From assembly GCF_019599465.1 (NCBI RefSeq), contig NZ_RKLR01000008.1:62001-126000 (forward strand): a DNA stretch of 64,000 nucleotides, written 5' to 3'. The notes under the pieces were generated by a model. That model saw nothing but the letters and a program-made list of their open reading frames with translations, was not told the DNA's origin and did no database searches. Each line of letters starts with the position of its first letter. Within the stretch, counting starts at the first letter, position 1. The DNA is from Haloarcula rubra. GTDB lineage: Archaea; Halobacteriota; Halobacteria; Halobacteriales; Haloarculaceae. Below are positions 33,957 to 42,111 of this stretch, in pieces. The translations under genes were made by a program, and so were the position numbers.

Positions 33957-34895
33957 CTATCGGCCTCCTGTCCCGGTCGCGGTCCACGCATCGAGTAAGG
34001 GGTCCGCGGTGGCCGCAACCGTCTCACCGTCGGCTGTGACGCCTGTCCCGACGCCCTCCTGGGTCGGCGTTGACGGCGTCGCCGGTTCCACGCCGACCTG
34101 CGTGGCGCGTGCCGCGAGCAACTGTCGCCAGTAGGCAAACGTCGTCTGGTAGTAAGCGCCGCCGTCGACGGGGTAGAGGAGTGTCTCGAAGTCGTCGCCA
34201 CTAATTTTCGGTCCCATCCGGGTCTGCTCGCACTCAAGCCGGTGGTCGGCGGCCGTCTCGACCGGTGCCGCGAACTCGTCACGCTTGCTTCGGGTGACAA
34301 GAACGGGGATGTCATACCCCTCAGCATAGGTCGCTAACTTTGCGAGCGCTCGGGCTTGGAGCGTCTCGGCCTGTGCCTCTCCAAGGGTATCGTCGGCACG
34401 GTACTGTGCATCGATGGCTGGGGCGACGATGAGCGACGGCGTATACGGGGATGTGTCCTCGTCATGACCCGTGGACTGTTGCCCTCGCAGGCTGTCCTCT
34501 GTCGTCGATTCCTGAATACAGTGGTTCACTGCCATCGGGAGATCACAGACAGCGCCGTAATGTTGGGAGGCGGTGAATCCGCGTGCAACGTGGATCCGGT
34601 CGAGCAACCGTTGGCTGGGAGCGATTCGTGAGAGCGTGGTGGTCGTGGCGTGCCCGTTGGCGTCAACCCAGAAAGCGGGCCCGTCGCGCATGAGGAGATG
34701 GTCAAGTACTATCGACTGCAGGATAGGCACGCCCCGACTGCCGTCGACGTCCAACACCGTGATGCCGTCCTCAAGTGAGGGAAGTAGGATGTCGTCGCTC
34801 GCTGTATCAGGTTGGCTGGAAATGGACCGATTCCGGTCAGCTCCTCGCGTTGGTTGCTCAATTTCCAATCGATTCGAGGGTGGGTGGTCTGACAT
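33957..34895 (-). CDS. RecA/RadA-like protein without a P-loop
   Basis: 312 residues. The central order of segments matches RecA/RadA: an ATP-site strand region (GITVLDVDGSRGVPILQSIV), a 'FWVDANGHA' Walker-B-like strand, 'LSRIAPSQRLLDRIHVARGF' and 'TASQHYGAV', then 'SLIVAPAIDAQYRADD' and 'IPVLVTRSKRDEF'. However, where a GxxxxGK(T/S) loop should sit the sequence reads DVDGSRGVPILQS, so ATP binding is doubtful. Disordered N- and C-termini flank the core. It heads an operon with two small genes. Its role may be non-catalytic, for example as a RadA paralogue that modulates recombination or replication. Confidence 0.65.
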   Translation of the reverse strand: MSDHPPSNRLEIEQPTRGADRNRSISSQPDTASDDILLPSLEDGITVLDVDGSRGVPILQSIVLDHLLMRDGPAFWVDANGHATTTTLSRIAPSQRLLDRIHVARGFTASQHYGAVCDLPMAVNHCIQESTTEDSLRGQQSTGHDEDTSPYTPSLIVAPAIDAQYRADDTLGEAQAETLQARALAKLATYAEGYDIPVLVTRSKRDEFAAPVETAADHRLECEQTRMGPKISGDDFETLLYPVDGGAYYQTTFAYWRQLLAARATQVGVEPATPSTPTQEGVGTGVTADGETVAATADPLLDAWTATGTGGR

Positions 34896-35049
34896 ACGTT
34901 AGTAGAGGTCCACGGATCCGATAACCTGCGGCGTGTAGCTTCCGTGTTTCAGGAAACCGACCGGAGCAATCTGGAATAGACCGTTGTACCCGGGATTTTG
35001 AGTGTCTCGACCGCTTCCGCGAAACTCTCCGGAATCGGCTGTGAGTGTA

Positions 35050-35091
35050 TTAACCAACAAAACGGGTCAAACCAGTCCGACTGTTGGTTAA
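35050..35091. repeat. Inverted repeat IR-A, copy 2
   Basis: TTAACCAACA (35050-35059) and TGTTGGTTAA (35082-35091), perfect 10-bp complements with a 22-bp spacer. It is placed between the 3' end of the second Orc1/Cdc6 gene and the start of the RecA-like gene, where it may act as an operator of the RecA-like operon or as a replicator box. Confidence 0.7.
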
Positions 35092-35126
35092 CGAAGCAAC
35101 TGTAGCGTCGAATCGCTGCGTGGGAC

Positions 35127-36155
35127 TCAGTTCGCCGGCGAACTGACTGGTTCGGTGACGACGGAATACTGCCGGTCTCGGCTCGTCCCGTTGGCTTCTA
35201 GAAGGTTGTACTGGACCATCTTCGAGAGGTACGTCCGAATCGTCCGTTTCGTTCGCGGGTCTTCGACGGCGTCGCGATAGCGCTCGTGGATGGCTCCTGG
35301 TCCGAGGGGACCATCCTCATGAACGATTTCGTAGACGGTTTGTTGGTGTGGTGTGAGTGAATCGAGGCTCGTCTGCCTGATTTGTGCCCGGGCGTCATCC
35401 GCAGCGTCCAACAGCATTTCGTCTGTGATCGTCTCTTGTTCCTCTCTGTCAGCCTCGCTAGCGGCAGTACGGAGAATCCCTATCGCGAGACGGGCGTCGC
35501 CGGCGGCCGCGTCGGCGATGCGATAGAGTTGGTTGTCGGTGATAACATCCTCGTCGAGACCCCATTTCGCACGGGCACTCAGGATGTCGTAGAGTTGCTC
35601 GTCGTGGTACTTGTCCATCCGGACGTGTTCGCTGGAGCGGAGTCGGCTTACGAGCCGGTCGTCGACACGGCTGAACAGCTCCTCTTCTTTGTTAGCGATA
35701 CAGACCAGCGCGAACTGCTCCAAGCTGTGCAGGTCGTAGAGGATACCCGGATCTTCCAGCTGGTCGACCTCGTCGAGGATGATCACCGTTCGCGGTCCAT
35801 CGTACTGCTGAATCCGGTCGACAAGTTCGTCGTGCGGTGTCGACTGCCGGTGGATATCGATAGTCTGGCCGAGGTCGTCGAGAATCTGATACAGCGTGCG
35901 GAAGCGGGTGTAGTTGCGCCAGCAGTTGACGTAGGTTGTCTCGATGTCCAGTACCTCCTCTCGCAGGCGTTCGGTGACAAACTTTGAGATGCACGTCTTC
36001 CCGGCGCCGCTGGGGCCTGTGACGATAGCGGTGTCGGCGGGTTCCCCGTTCGTAATCGGCTCCAGAACGCTGGAGAGGTGGTTCAACTCGGCGTCGCGAT
36101 GCTCAATTTCCTTCGGTATGAACCCCGCCCGAAGCACACGAGCATCGCGAATCAT
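35127..36155 (-). CDS. cdc6: Second Orc1/Cdc6-type initiator
   Basis: 342 residues from ATG 36155 (MIRDARVLRAGFIPKEIEHR), the normal N-terminus of this family; the 36-residue upstream extension in this frame is probably not translated. Walker A (VTGPSGAGKTCI) is near residue 48 and Walker B (VIILDEVDQLED) near 125, followed by sensor and lid parts and a C-terminal winged helix (about 265-330). It differs strongly from the 28882 protein. No TTACACATCG-type ORB occurs beside it; instead inverted repeat IR-A copy 2 lies right after its stop and copies 1 and 3 lie 2-3 kb away. This could be its own recognition site. The gene may belong to a second replicon fused into this DNA. Confidence 0.85.
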   Translation of the reverse strand: MIRDARVLRAGFIPKEIEHRDAELNHLSSVLEPITNGEPADTAIVTGPSGAGKTCISKFVTERLREEVLDIETTYVNCWRNYTRFRTLYQILDDLGQTIDIHRQSTPHDELVDRIQQYDGPRTVIILDEVDQLEDPGILYDLHSLEQFALVCIANKEEELFSRVDDRLVSRLRSSEHVRMDKYHDEQLYDILSARAKWGLDEDVITDNQLYRIADAAAGDARLAIGILRTAASEADREEQETITDEMLLDAADDARAQIRQTSLDSLTPHQQTVYEIVHEDGPLGPGAIHERYRDAVEDPRTKRTIRTYLSKMVQYNLLEANGTSRDRQYSVVTEPVSSPAN

Positions 36156-36263
36156 GGATTGATTAGTAGATTGGTTTTCTAGCGCGGTATATAATGGTGA
36201 CTGGGTAGTTTCCGGAAATTGGGGTCTATAGTTTGTTCTTATCGCCAACTCCGCCGTTGTCAT

Positions 36264-36646
36264 GCGGTTCTGTTTCCGGTAAACCGTCGCTTCCAGGATT
36301 TCCGGAAAGGATGCGAAACTCCCTGAGTGAAGTCCCGATTACGGCGATAATCACGACCAGAATTCTTCAGACAGTCCCTATAGCCACCACGGCTAATTAG
36401 CGAAGGCGCACGAGCGGAAATCGAATCAGCTCCTCGTTATGCATGCGTATTGACCATCGGAGCTTCTATCAATTCCGATAGATATTCTGATGGGCGTGCA
36501 AGATACAACGCACATATCTTGCACGTTCTGGCAGCCTCTACATCAATTCCTGCCTGTAAGGACGTAACTCAGTAGAGTAGATAGTACCTCTCCCAAGAGA
36601 TTAGCCGCAGGTTCAAATCCCACCGTTCCCATTCTAGAAACAAGCT
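36264..36646. other. Gap holding a tRNA-like remnant
   Basis: About 380 bp upstream of the second Orc1/Cdc6 gene and of the plus-strand Abi-like gene. It contains the tRNA-like sequence described at 36558-36631. 36480-36530 has two copies of a GCAAGATA/TCTTGCAC-type short inverted repeat (GTGCAAGAT ... ATCTTGCAC). No protein gene is supported. Confidence 0.4.
36558..36631 (+). pseudogene. Degenerate tRNA-like sequence, possible attachment-site scar
   Basis: This 74-nt block has tRNA proportions. Five of seven acceptor positions pair (AAGGACG with CGTTCCC), it has an ACTC/GAGT D-stem, a T-loop GGTTCAAATCC and a discriminator A. The D-loop is too short, the anticodon stem forms only a 4-nt-loop hairpin and the T-stem has two mismatches, so it is not a working tRNA. 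tRNA 3' ends are common integration sites for archaeal elements; the intact 3' half (GGTTCAAATCCCACCGTTCC) and eroded 5' part fit an old attachment site. It ends 15 nt before the next gene. Confidence 0.4.
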
Positions 36647-37273
36647 ATGACAGATAGTCGAATCCATTTTGAGAAAATCAATTCCAGTGGAACCTTCAGG
36701 AGTGGAGATATCCGATTGGATGTCAAATTTCAAGACGAGCACGGAAACCAGTACATCTGGTTCCCGAAGTGGGAGGATCTACAGAAATTGTACGCAGAGG
36801 CAGAACGGGTTGAGGAGCTGAATCCAACAGGCGATAAGGATCTGAAGGAGCTGAAAAAACTGAAGCAGTTCGACTTGTCTGTATTGAATGTTATTGCTGA
36901 GGTGATAGCCGACACATGGCAAGGGGATGATTTGAATCGTTTCATCCGAGACCTGGGGTATGAAACCGAGTATGATCAACAGACAGAACATCAGGCTGAA
37001 TTTAATGCCAGTCTCTTTTCACCGGTTGATGGAGCAGAAGGCGTCAGGAAGGATTACGTGATGGACGTATTAGAAAATCTAAACAATCAGGATTATCAAC
37101 TGATTATTGAGGTCATCGAGCAAGCGGCGTCACCGAAACAGCACATTGGGAAAGAAGACCGCCAAGAAAAGGTTCGGTACAGGTTAAATGAGGTGATCAA
37201 GCACGAAGGACTCCATGTGACAACGTCTGGTGCTGTGGAACCGATTGAGTACAATGGTCACGACGAGCGGTAG
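36647..37273 (+). CDS. Possible abortive-infection-like protein
   Basis: A soluble 208-residue helical protein. The C-terminal third (YVMDVLENLNNQDYQLIIEV, RYRLNEVIKHEGLHVTTSGA then VEPI) has the shape of the N-terminal AbiJ-type helical domain seen in some abortive-infection proteins, but it is a resemblance, not a confident match. It is convergent with the trypsin-like protease and close to the decayed tRNA, in a region rich in defence genes. Other functions are possible. Confidence 0.4.
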   Translation: MTDSRIHFEKINSSGTFRSGDIRLDVKFQDEHGNQYIWFPKWEDLQKLYAEAERVEELNPTGDKDLKELKKLKQFDLSVLNVIAEVIADTWQGDDLNRFIRDLGYETEYDQQTEHQAEFNASLFSPVDGAEGVRKDYVMDVLENLNNQDYQLIIEVIEQAASPKQHIGKEDRQEKVRYRLNEVIKHEGLHVTTSGAVEPIEYNGHDER

Positions 37274-37359
37274 CGACTCATTCTGTTTTTTAGTCAGTCT
37301 AACATGTATCCAACTCCCAAGAAAAAACTGGATCCGAACCTAGCGGCAGTGAGCAATGG

Positions 37360-38130
37360 TCACTTTCCATTGTTTTCAATAATCTCGATTATCTGCTGAG
37401 GGTAGAAGGCGAAGTTCACGTTCAATGGGCCTTCCTCAATCGGATGCTTATTCGAATGGAGAGTAGATGAATGTATACCGAGGAAATACCGCTGCGGTTG
37501 TTGGTATACAACCGGCCCACCGTCTATCTGGTCTATAATTGACGGTGTTGTGAAAACAGGGCTGCCGCTCATCCCAGAGTGCGTATTCGCGTCTGTAGCG
37601 AATGCAAGATTCCCCATGAAACCGCTACCGTAATGGCTTGAGATGAGCGCACTCCTAATTACTGGCATGTAATCGTTCGGTTCAATCACTGGATAACCGA
37701 CAATCATCGCTTCCTCGCCTGCCGTTATCTGGCGTCCATCCGGGAGGAAGTTCGGAGGGCCTATCGGTTGATTAATATAATCATCTAGGTCGTCATACAG
37801 CTCAACCACTGCTAGGTCGGGTTGTGGTTCTGCGGAGTGTTCCATCCATTTTCGCTCCCCGTTCTCGACTAGTTCGAGCGGCCTGGCAATCCGGAGCATC
37901 GGCGCATCAGCGCTGTCTCGCAAATAAATCCGGGCTTCCTCCGCTACTAACTCTTCCTCGCTGTCTTCATTCTCCTCAACGAATACGTGCCTGTTCGTGA
38001 CCAGGAAGTCTTTCTCCTCGCCTTCCTGTTCGTACCTGAACAGTGTGCCTGTAGCGTGACCCCCGTCCGGAAATTTGATCGGTGTGACGGACAGAAATAA
38101 TGGATCTAGAGGATTATTCGGCGTGCTCAT
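37360..38130 (-). CDS. Trypsin-like (chymotrypsin-fold) serine protease
   Basis: 256 residues, no signal peptide, so probably cytoplasmic. The triad is visible: His in VTNRHVFV (about 47), Asp in PQPDLAVVEL (about 107) and the nucleophile Ser in SGMSGSPVF (about 195). Protein of this size and no further domain is typical of small intracellular trypsin-like proteases, which in defence islands often act as effectors. The substrate is unknown. It is convergent with the Abi-like gene and followed upstream by inverted repeat IR-A copy 3. Confidence 0.75.
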   Translation of the reverse strand: MSTPNNPLDPLFLSVTPIKFPDGGHATGTLFRYEQEGEEKDFLVTNRHVFVEENEDSEEELVAEEARIYLRDSADAPMLRIARPLELVENGERKWMEHSAEPQPDLAVVELYDDLDDYINQPIGPPNFLPDGRQITAGEEAMIVGYPVIEPNDYMPVIRSALISSHYGSGFMGNLAFATDANTHSGMSGSPVFTTPSIIDQIDGGPVVYQQPQRYFLGIHSSTLHSNKHPIEEGPLNVNFAFYPQQIIEIIENNGK

Positions 38131-38560
38131 GTAGTATGCTGGTTGGGTAGACTAACTTATTGCTGTTCGTGATGAGCAGATGCTCTAAGTTTTGCACGGC
38201 ATTTGTAATAAAATTCTGATAAGTAGTCGCTGGTCACGGTAAGTGTGTTACCTGCACTGACCGATTCAACGACCGTAGGTATGTTGTTAACCAACAGGGC
38301 GGTACTTAGTCTCACCTATGTTGGTTAATAGTCAGGCTCGATTCCGCAGTCCTCTACGAGGAAAGAGACTTTCTGTGCCATGAATCAGCGAGGCGCTTCG
38401 AATAGATCCACGCAATACACCAGGGTACCGACTGCATCGCGCCCTCACCGATCTCAAATTTCGATCTATCTGGCCGCGATAATCAACTCCTTTCGTCAAT
38501 TAAGTATCGGGGATGGCTGTAGGGCCTATTGACGTGCCCCGGCCAACCATACAAGAGATG
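38131..38560. other. Gap with inverted repeat IR-A copy 3
   Basis: 430 bp between the protease start and the end of the 38561 gene. Copy 3 of the IR-A repeat (38287-38328) lies in the middle. No reading frame is supported. Confidence 0.45.
38287..38328. repeat. Inverted repeat IR-A, copy 3
   Basis: TTAACCAACA (38287-38296) and TGTTGGTTAA (38319-38328), perfect 10-bp complements with a 22-bp spacer, preceded by G. The arms are identical to those of copies 1 and 2, while the spacers are not conserved, which points to a protein that recognises only the arms. Confidence 0.7.
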
Positions 38561-40120
38561 TTAGAAGCCCAGCCAGTCGTCCGCCGCGTCTGGTTCTGGG
38601 AAGAGGCATTCCGATTCGAGGAACAAGGGGTTTGATCCGTTTTCGACGTCGGAGCCGGGCAGACCGACCGCGCCTTCTGATGACTCCGCAAACTCGTCCA
38701 AGCCCAACATCTCCGCACCGACTTCTGGATCCACCATGGGTTCGTCGATCAGCATTCCGGGCTCCCAGTCGGACATTCCAAACCCGAGTGCTGGTTGTTC
38801 AATCGGGTCCATCACTGACTCTGCTGGCTCGGAGAATCCCGGGGCGACGTCGTTCAGTCCAAAAGTATCGGCATCCGACTGCGGCGGCTCCCTTCGCGGT
38901 AGTGAATGATTCATATCCATATCGACCGCCGGATTACCGGCTACACCCACCTCTTGCGGTCCGATCGGTTCCTCGCGTATGACCGGCTCGAAGCCAAGTG
39001 AACGGCGGTCACTAGAGCGTCTGCTGTCAAATGTGCCCAGCTCTTCGTGGCTACCGTAACCGGTTGTGTCAGCAGTTGTTGGGCGTTGATAACCCGGTTC
39101 CGGACTAGACCTGGGCCATGTCTCCGCCGGATGCTGCCGTCTATCAGCCGCTGTCATTGGTTCACGGCGGCTGTCCAGACGCCTGTCTTGGTCACTATAC
39201 CGAGTCTCATAGGTATCGCGGGGTACCGATTTCTGGCTGGTGGCAGTGTCGTCTGTCCGCCGACGAACGTGGTTGTACGCTGCTACCGACGGCTGCGTAC
39301 CAACGTCCGGGGTCGCGGTACCGGAGCTTCGTGGAGTGAGTGCGAGGAGGGTCTTGAGGAATGAGGAGATCTTGATCTCGACCGGGCTGCGCACCAACTC
39401 GTGGCTCACAACACTTGGCCCGACATCCACCTCAACGAGGTCAGGGATCGGGTCGAAACCGATGAATTCCGGCCCCCAGTCGATATCGAGGTAGCTGAAT
39501 CTAGTGTCGATCTGGGCGAACTTGATTTCGTGGCTCGAGTCGACCGGCTTGAAATACTGGTTGTCGGTCTCGGTGGATGGGCTCCGCCTCGGTGAAACTG
39601 AGGAGGTGACGTGTCTATTCTGGCGAAACGACGTTCCCGCCGTTTTCTTCGTCCGGGAGGAATTGGTGTACGAGGCTGTTCGCTCCGTCGTCTGGGTCTT
39701 TTTCAGGAGGCGCTGTGGATCTTTCACCGTGGTCAACGACGGCTCCGGTTTCTCCTCCGATGTTGGCGACTCCGGAGGATCCGTGTTGTCGTTGCTCTCT
39801 AACACCCGCTCCTGATCGGTTGATTTGGGGGACTCGGCTGTTTGCGGTGGTTCAACTGCCTGTGAGTCGGTCTGCTGCGTCGTTGAAGCTGTCGTTGACT
39901 TGTTGGATGTGCTCGAATACGTTGGTTCGGGAGCAGGCTGCGGACGTCGGCGAAAGGTCGAAGATATCACCGTATACGCCATCATCGTTGTCCCAGCGAC
40001 GATACCGATAGCCGCGTACCAGAGGCCTGGGGGAGAACGTAGAGCATCCACGAGCAGGAGGGCTGCCCCGTTGAGGACCACGAACAGGGCACCAAGACGG
40101 CCGAATACCGTCATTTCCAT
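38561..40120 (-). CDS. Hypothetical protein with two N-terminal membrane helices and a long acidic tail
   Basis: About 519 residues; start ATG at 40120 or 40114 (the frame could begin at TTG 40132). Two membrane helices (LGALFVVLNGAALLLVDAL and GLWYAAIGIVAGTTMMAY) are followed by some 450 residues rich in Ser, Thr, Pro, Glu and Asp with no globular motif that I recognise. A membrane tether with a disordered cytoplasmic or outside segment is all that can be said. The divergent small membrane genes at 40241 begin 120 bp away. Confidence 0.5.
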   Translation of the reverse strand: MEMTVFGRLGALFVVLNGAALLLVDALRSPPGLWYAAIGIVAGTTMMAYTVISSTFRRRPQPAPEPTYSSTSNKSTTASTTQQTDSQAVEPPQTAESPKSTDQERVLESNDNTDPPESPTSEEKPEPSLTTVKDPQRLLKKTQTTERTASYTNSSRTKKTAGTSFRQNRHVTSSVSPRRSPSTETDNQYFKPVDSSHEIKFAQIDTRFSYLDIDWGPEFIGFDPIPDLVEVDVGPSVVSHELVRSPVEIKISSFLKTLLALTPRSSGTATPDVGTQPSVAAYNHVRRRTDDTATSQKSVPRDTYETRYSDQDRRLDSRREPMTAADRRQHPAETWPRSSPEPGYQRPTTADTTGYGSHEELGTFDSRRSSDRRSLGFEPVIREEPIGPQEVGVAGNPAVDMDMNHSLPRREPPQSDADTFGLNDVAPGFSEPAESVMDPIEQPALGFGMSDWEPGMLIDEPMVDPEVGAEMLGLDEFAESSEGAVGLPGSDVENGSNPLFLESECLFPEPDAADDWLGF

Positions 40121-40240
40121 ACAGTACGTCAAGTTTGCTTAAATATCTGCTCCCAATACTGACCGTCTACACAAGGCTCGTGACCAGATTACGTACCGGA
40201 ATAAAGCTTATATGTTTCAACGGTTTGTTAACACGTCAGA

Positions 40241-40393
40241 ATGGCGTCCGGACTACTCAAAGCCCTCTTGCAGTCAGCGAACTACTTTCGGAACTGGCGG
40301 AAGGGCGACCCCGAGAGCGCCACGCAGCGAGGACGAAAGTATCTGTTCTGGGTACTGATCGGCGGTGTTGCCACCCTTTGGTTCCTCTACTAA
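40241..40393 (+). CDS. Small membrane protein (50 aa), possibly 5' half of a broken gene
   Basis: ATG 40241 to TAA 40393. A basic N-terminal half (ANYFRNWRKGDPESATQRGR) precedes one membrane helix (YLFWVLIGGVATLWFLY). The same reading frame continues open after the TAA as HGIAVPVDFAMFTGG into the next small gene, so the two may once have been one 122-codon gene now cut by a stop, or two adjacent genes. It lies divergent to the 38561 membrane protein. Confidence 0.45.
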   Translation: MASGLLKALLQSANYFRNWRKGDPESATQRGRKYLFWVLIGGVATLWFLY

Positions 40394-40423
40394 CATGGAA
40401 TCGCCGTCCCAGTCGACTTCGCC

Positions 40424-40609
40424 ATGTTCACCGGCGGCCTGCTACTCGTCGAACTGTTTGAGTTTGGGACGTTGCTCCGGATTGGAATGGCGGTGGACCC
40501 GCTATTTGGCGGCATCCTCGGGACGATCGGACTTGGCACCCTGGCGAAGTTCTTCCGTGTTATCGGCGGTATCTCCGCGGCGATCAACTACTTCCTATCC
40601 ATCCGATAA
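40424..40609 (+). CDS. Small hydrophobic protein (61 aa)
   Basis: ATG 40424 gives 61 residues, mostly hydrophobic with two membrane-like stretches (GLLLVELFEFGTLLRIGMAV and GGILGTIGLGTLAKFFRVIG). It is in the same frame as the 50-residue gene upstream, with only a TAA and 10 codons between them. No Shine-Dalgarno site precedes the ATG, which favours the broken-gene reading or translation coupling. Confidence 0.4.
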   Translation: MFTGGLLLVELFEFGTLLRIGMAVDPLFGGILGTIGLGTLAKFFRVIGGISAAINYFLSIR

Positions 40610-41063
40610 CATCTTTCTTTACTGCGGTTATGTAGTATGGGGCTGAGGCTGAATAGATCAATAATCACGACCAGTCAAGCGGATACGGTTATTGTGCCGG
40701 ACTACCATGGGGTGCGTCTATTCTTACAATACTCTTGGGAGGCACATTATTCAGGCAGAGACCTGTTGCGATTCTATGCTGAACCAATTGAGTAGAGAAT
40801 TGGGCATGGAGGCGTTAGATCGGTAGTTTCTGTTCCGACACACTGTGGCGAACTTTATCCACAATCTCTAACAGAAGAGCGTACCAGAACAATGACACCT
40901 ATTAGGACAATTCAAAGTAGTCCTCGTTTGTATATAATGCGCCTTTTTTGGAAAGATATGCTACAAGTGATAGTTGTTGTTTTACAGATATGACAATATT
41001 ACATATTATCAGAAGCCAACGAGTGGGTAAAGGTTATGTAAATGAAGTCTCTGGATATATACT
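40610..41063. other. AT-rich gap, nothing supported
   Basis: 454 bp with increasing AT content toward 41 kb, where an AT-rich two-gene set begins. No gene, tRNA or long repeat was seen. The GTG start of the next gene lies right after GGATATATACT, a TATA-like sequence too close to the start to be its own TATA box for a leaderless transcript. Confidence 0.4.
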
Positions 41064-42104
41064 GTGACGGTTGAAATTAATGCTCTTACTTTCTCACCGG
41101 TCAATAGTGATGTAGAGAGAGGTTCTGATGAGTTCTGGCAATCAAGTACCCGGGATGTTGATGTCGATGATGACACTATAGATATATTTCGTAAATACAT
41201 AGCAAAAATCATCAGCAAACCCGATACTAACCAAGTGAGTGTCGGCCAGTTCAGAGATGACGACCGCAGTCAGGAATATCTGGATGAGATGCTTGGACTT
41301 GAGTTAGATATGGAAGAAGCGTCGGCTGAGTATGATGATTTCGAAAATGTTGCAGAGAGCTTTTCTTTCCGTTTGATAGAGGAGATGAGCGGGAACACCA
41401 ATGAGGGGATATTTTTCGTTATTCAAGCGACTTGGAATGGCGAGCCATTAATTAGTATGCTCAAACTGGAACCCCAGGATGAGGAACGCTCCGTAATTGA
41501 TGAAGATACCCGGGAACTTCGGTATGAGGAGCTTGATAGCGCGTTACCAGATCCTGATGATTTTCAGAAAGGGTGTGTGTATCCGCTATTTGAGTCCGAT
41601 AATTTCAGCAAATCGGGAGATATCAAATTCCTTGAAGATGACGGTACTACAAAGTATTTCCCTCGGTTTTTGGGCTGTGACGTTGGTCAAGGAAGTCGGA
41701 AGCAGTTTCAACACACCCTCGCGGCCGTTGAGGAGACCAAAGAAACCCTAGCTAATGAGTCACTGACATCAGAGGATGTTCAGGATTTTTACGACGCCGT
41801 AGAAGAACATGGGGAACTTACAGACGATGTTGCGAAAGAAACGGCGAGGGACATTGTTGGCCCACAGTTTGATGATGATGACTTTGAGCGACGATTGTAT
41901 GAAAAAGGCGAGGAACATATCAGTTCAGATCCAGACTTTGCTCCCTCTAAGGTAGAATGGACGATTGATGGTGAAATCGTAATCCAGGTTCCAGTGGAAC
42001 TGCTTGAGAGCGACCAGATCCAGATTTCGGAGCAGGAACATATGCAGGATGAATGGGAAGCAGTTATCAGAGGGTATGACGTCTCCAAAGATTACAAGCA
42101 GTAG
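41064..42104 (+). CDS. NdpA/YejK-like nucleoid-associated protein (tentative)
   Basis: 346 residues from a GTG start; an in-frame stop lies 21 nt upstream. The order and character of segments resemble the 37-kDa nucleoid-associated family: GIFFVIQATWNGEPLISMLK as the central strand pair, a helical middle (TLAAVEETKETLANESLTSE), and a C-terminal domain ending DDFERRLYEKGEEH and VEWTIDGEIVIQVPVELLE. The N-terminus is divergent. It is followed 7 nt later by a membrane protein gene, and both are AT-richer than their surroundings. In bacteria NdpA-like proteins occur in defence operons, but that role here is inferred. Confidence 0.45.
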   Translation: MTVEINALTFSPVNSDVERGSDEFWQSSTRDVDVDDDTIDIFRKYIAKIISKPDTNQVSVGQFRDDDRSQEYLDEMLGLELDMEEASAEYDDFENVAESFSFRLIEEMSGNTNEGIFFVIQATWNGEPLISMLKLEPQDEERSVIDEDTRELRYEELDSALPDPDDFQKGCVYPLFESDNFSKSGDIKFLEDDGTTKYFPRFLGCDVGQGSRKQFQHTLAAVEETKETLANESLTSEDVQDFYDAVEEHGELTDDVAKETARDIVGPQFDDDDFERRLYEKGEEHISSDPDFAPSKVEWTIDGEIVIQVPVELLESDQIQISEQEHMQDEWEAVIRGYDVSKDYKQ

Positions 42105-42111
42105 CTAGTAG

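Noticed and set aside
40915-41063. Short ORF with a run of hydrophobic residues before the NdpA-like gene
   Set aside because: At about 18 codons it lacks a start context or relative, so it is likely chance.
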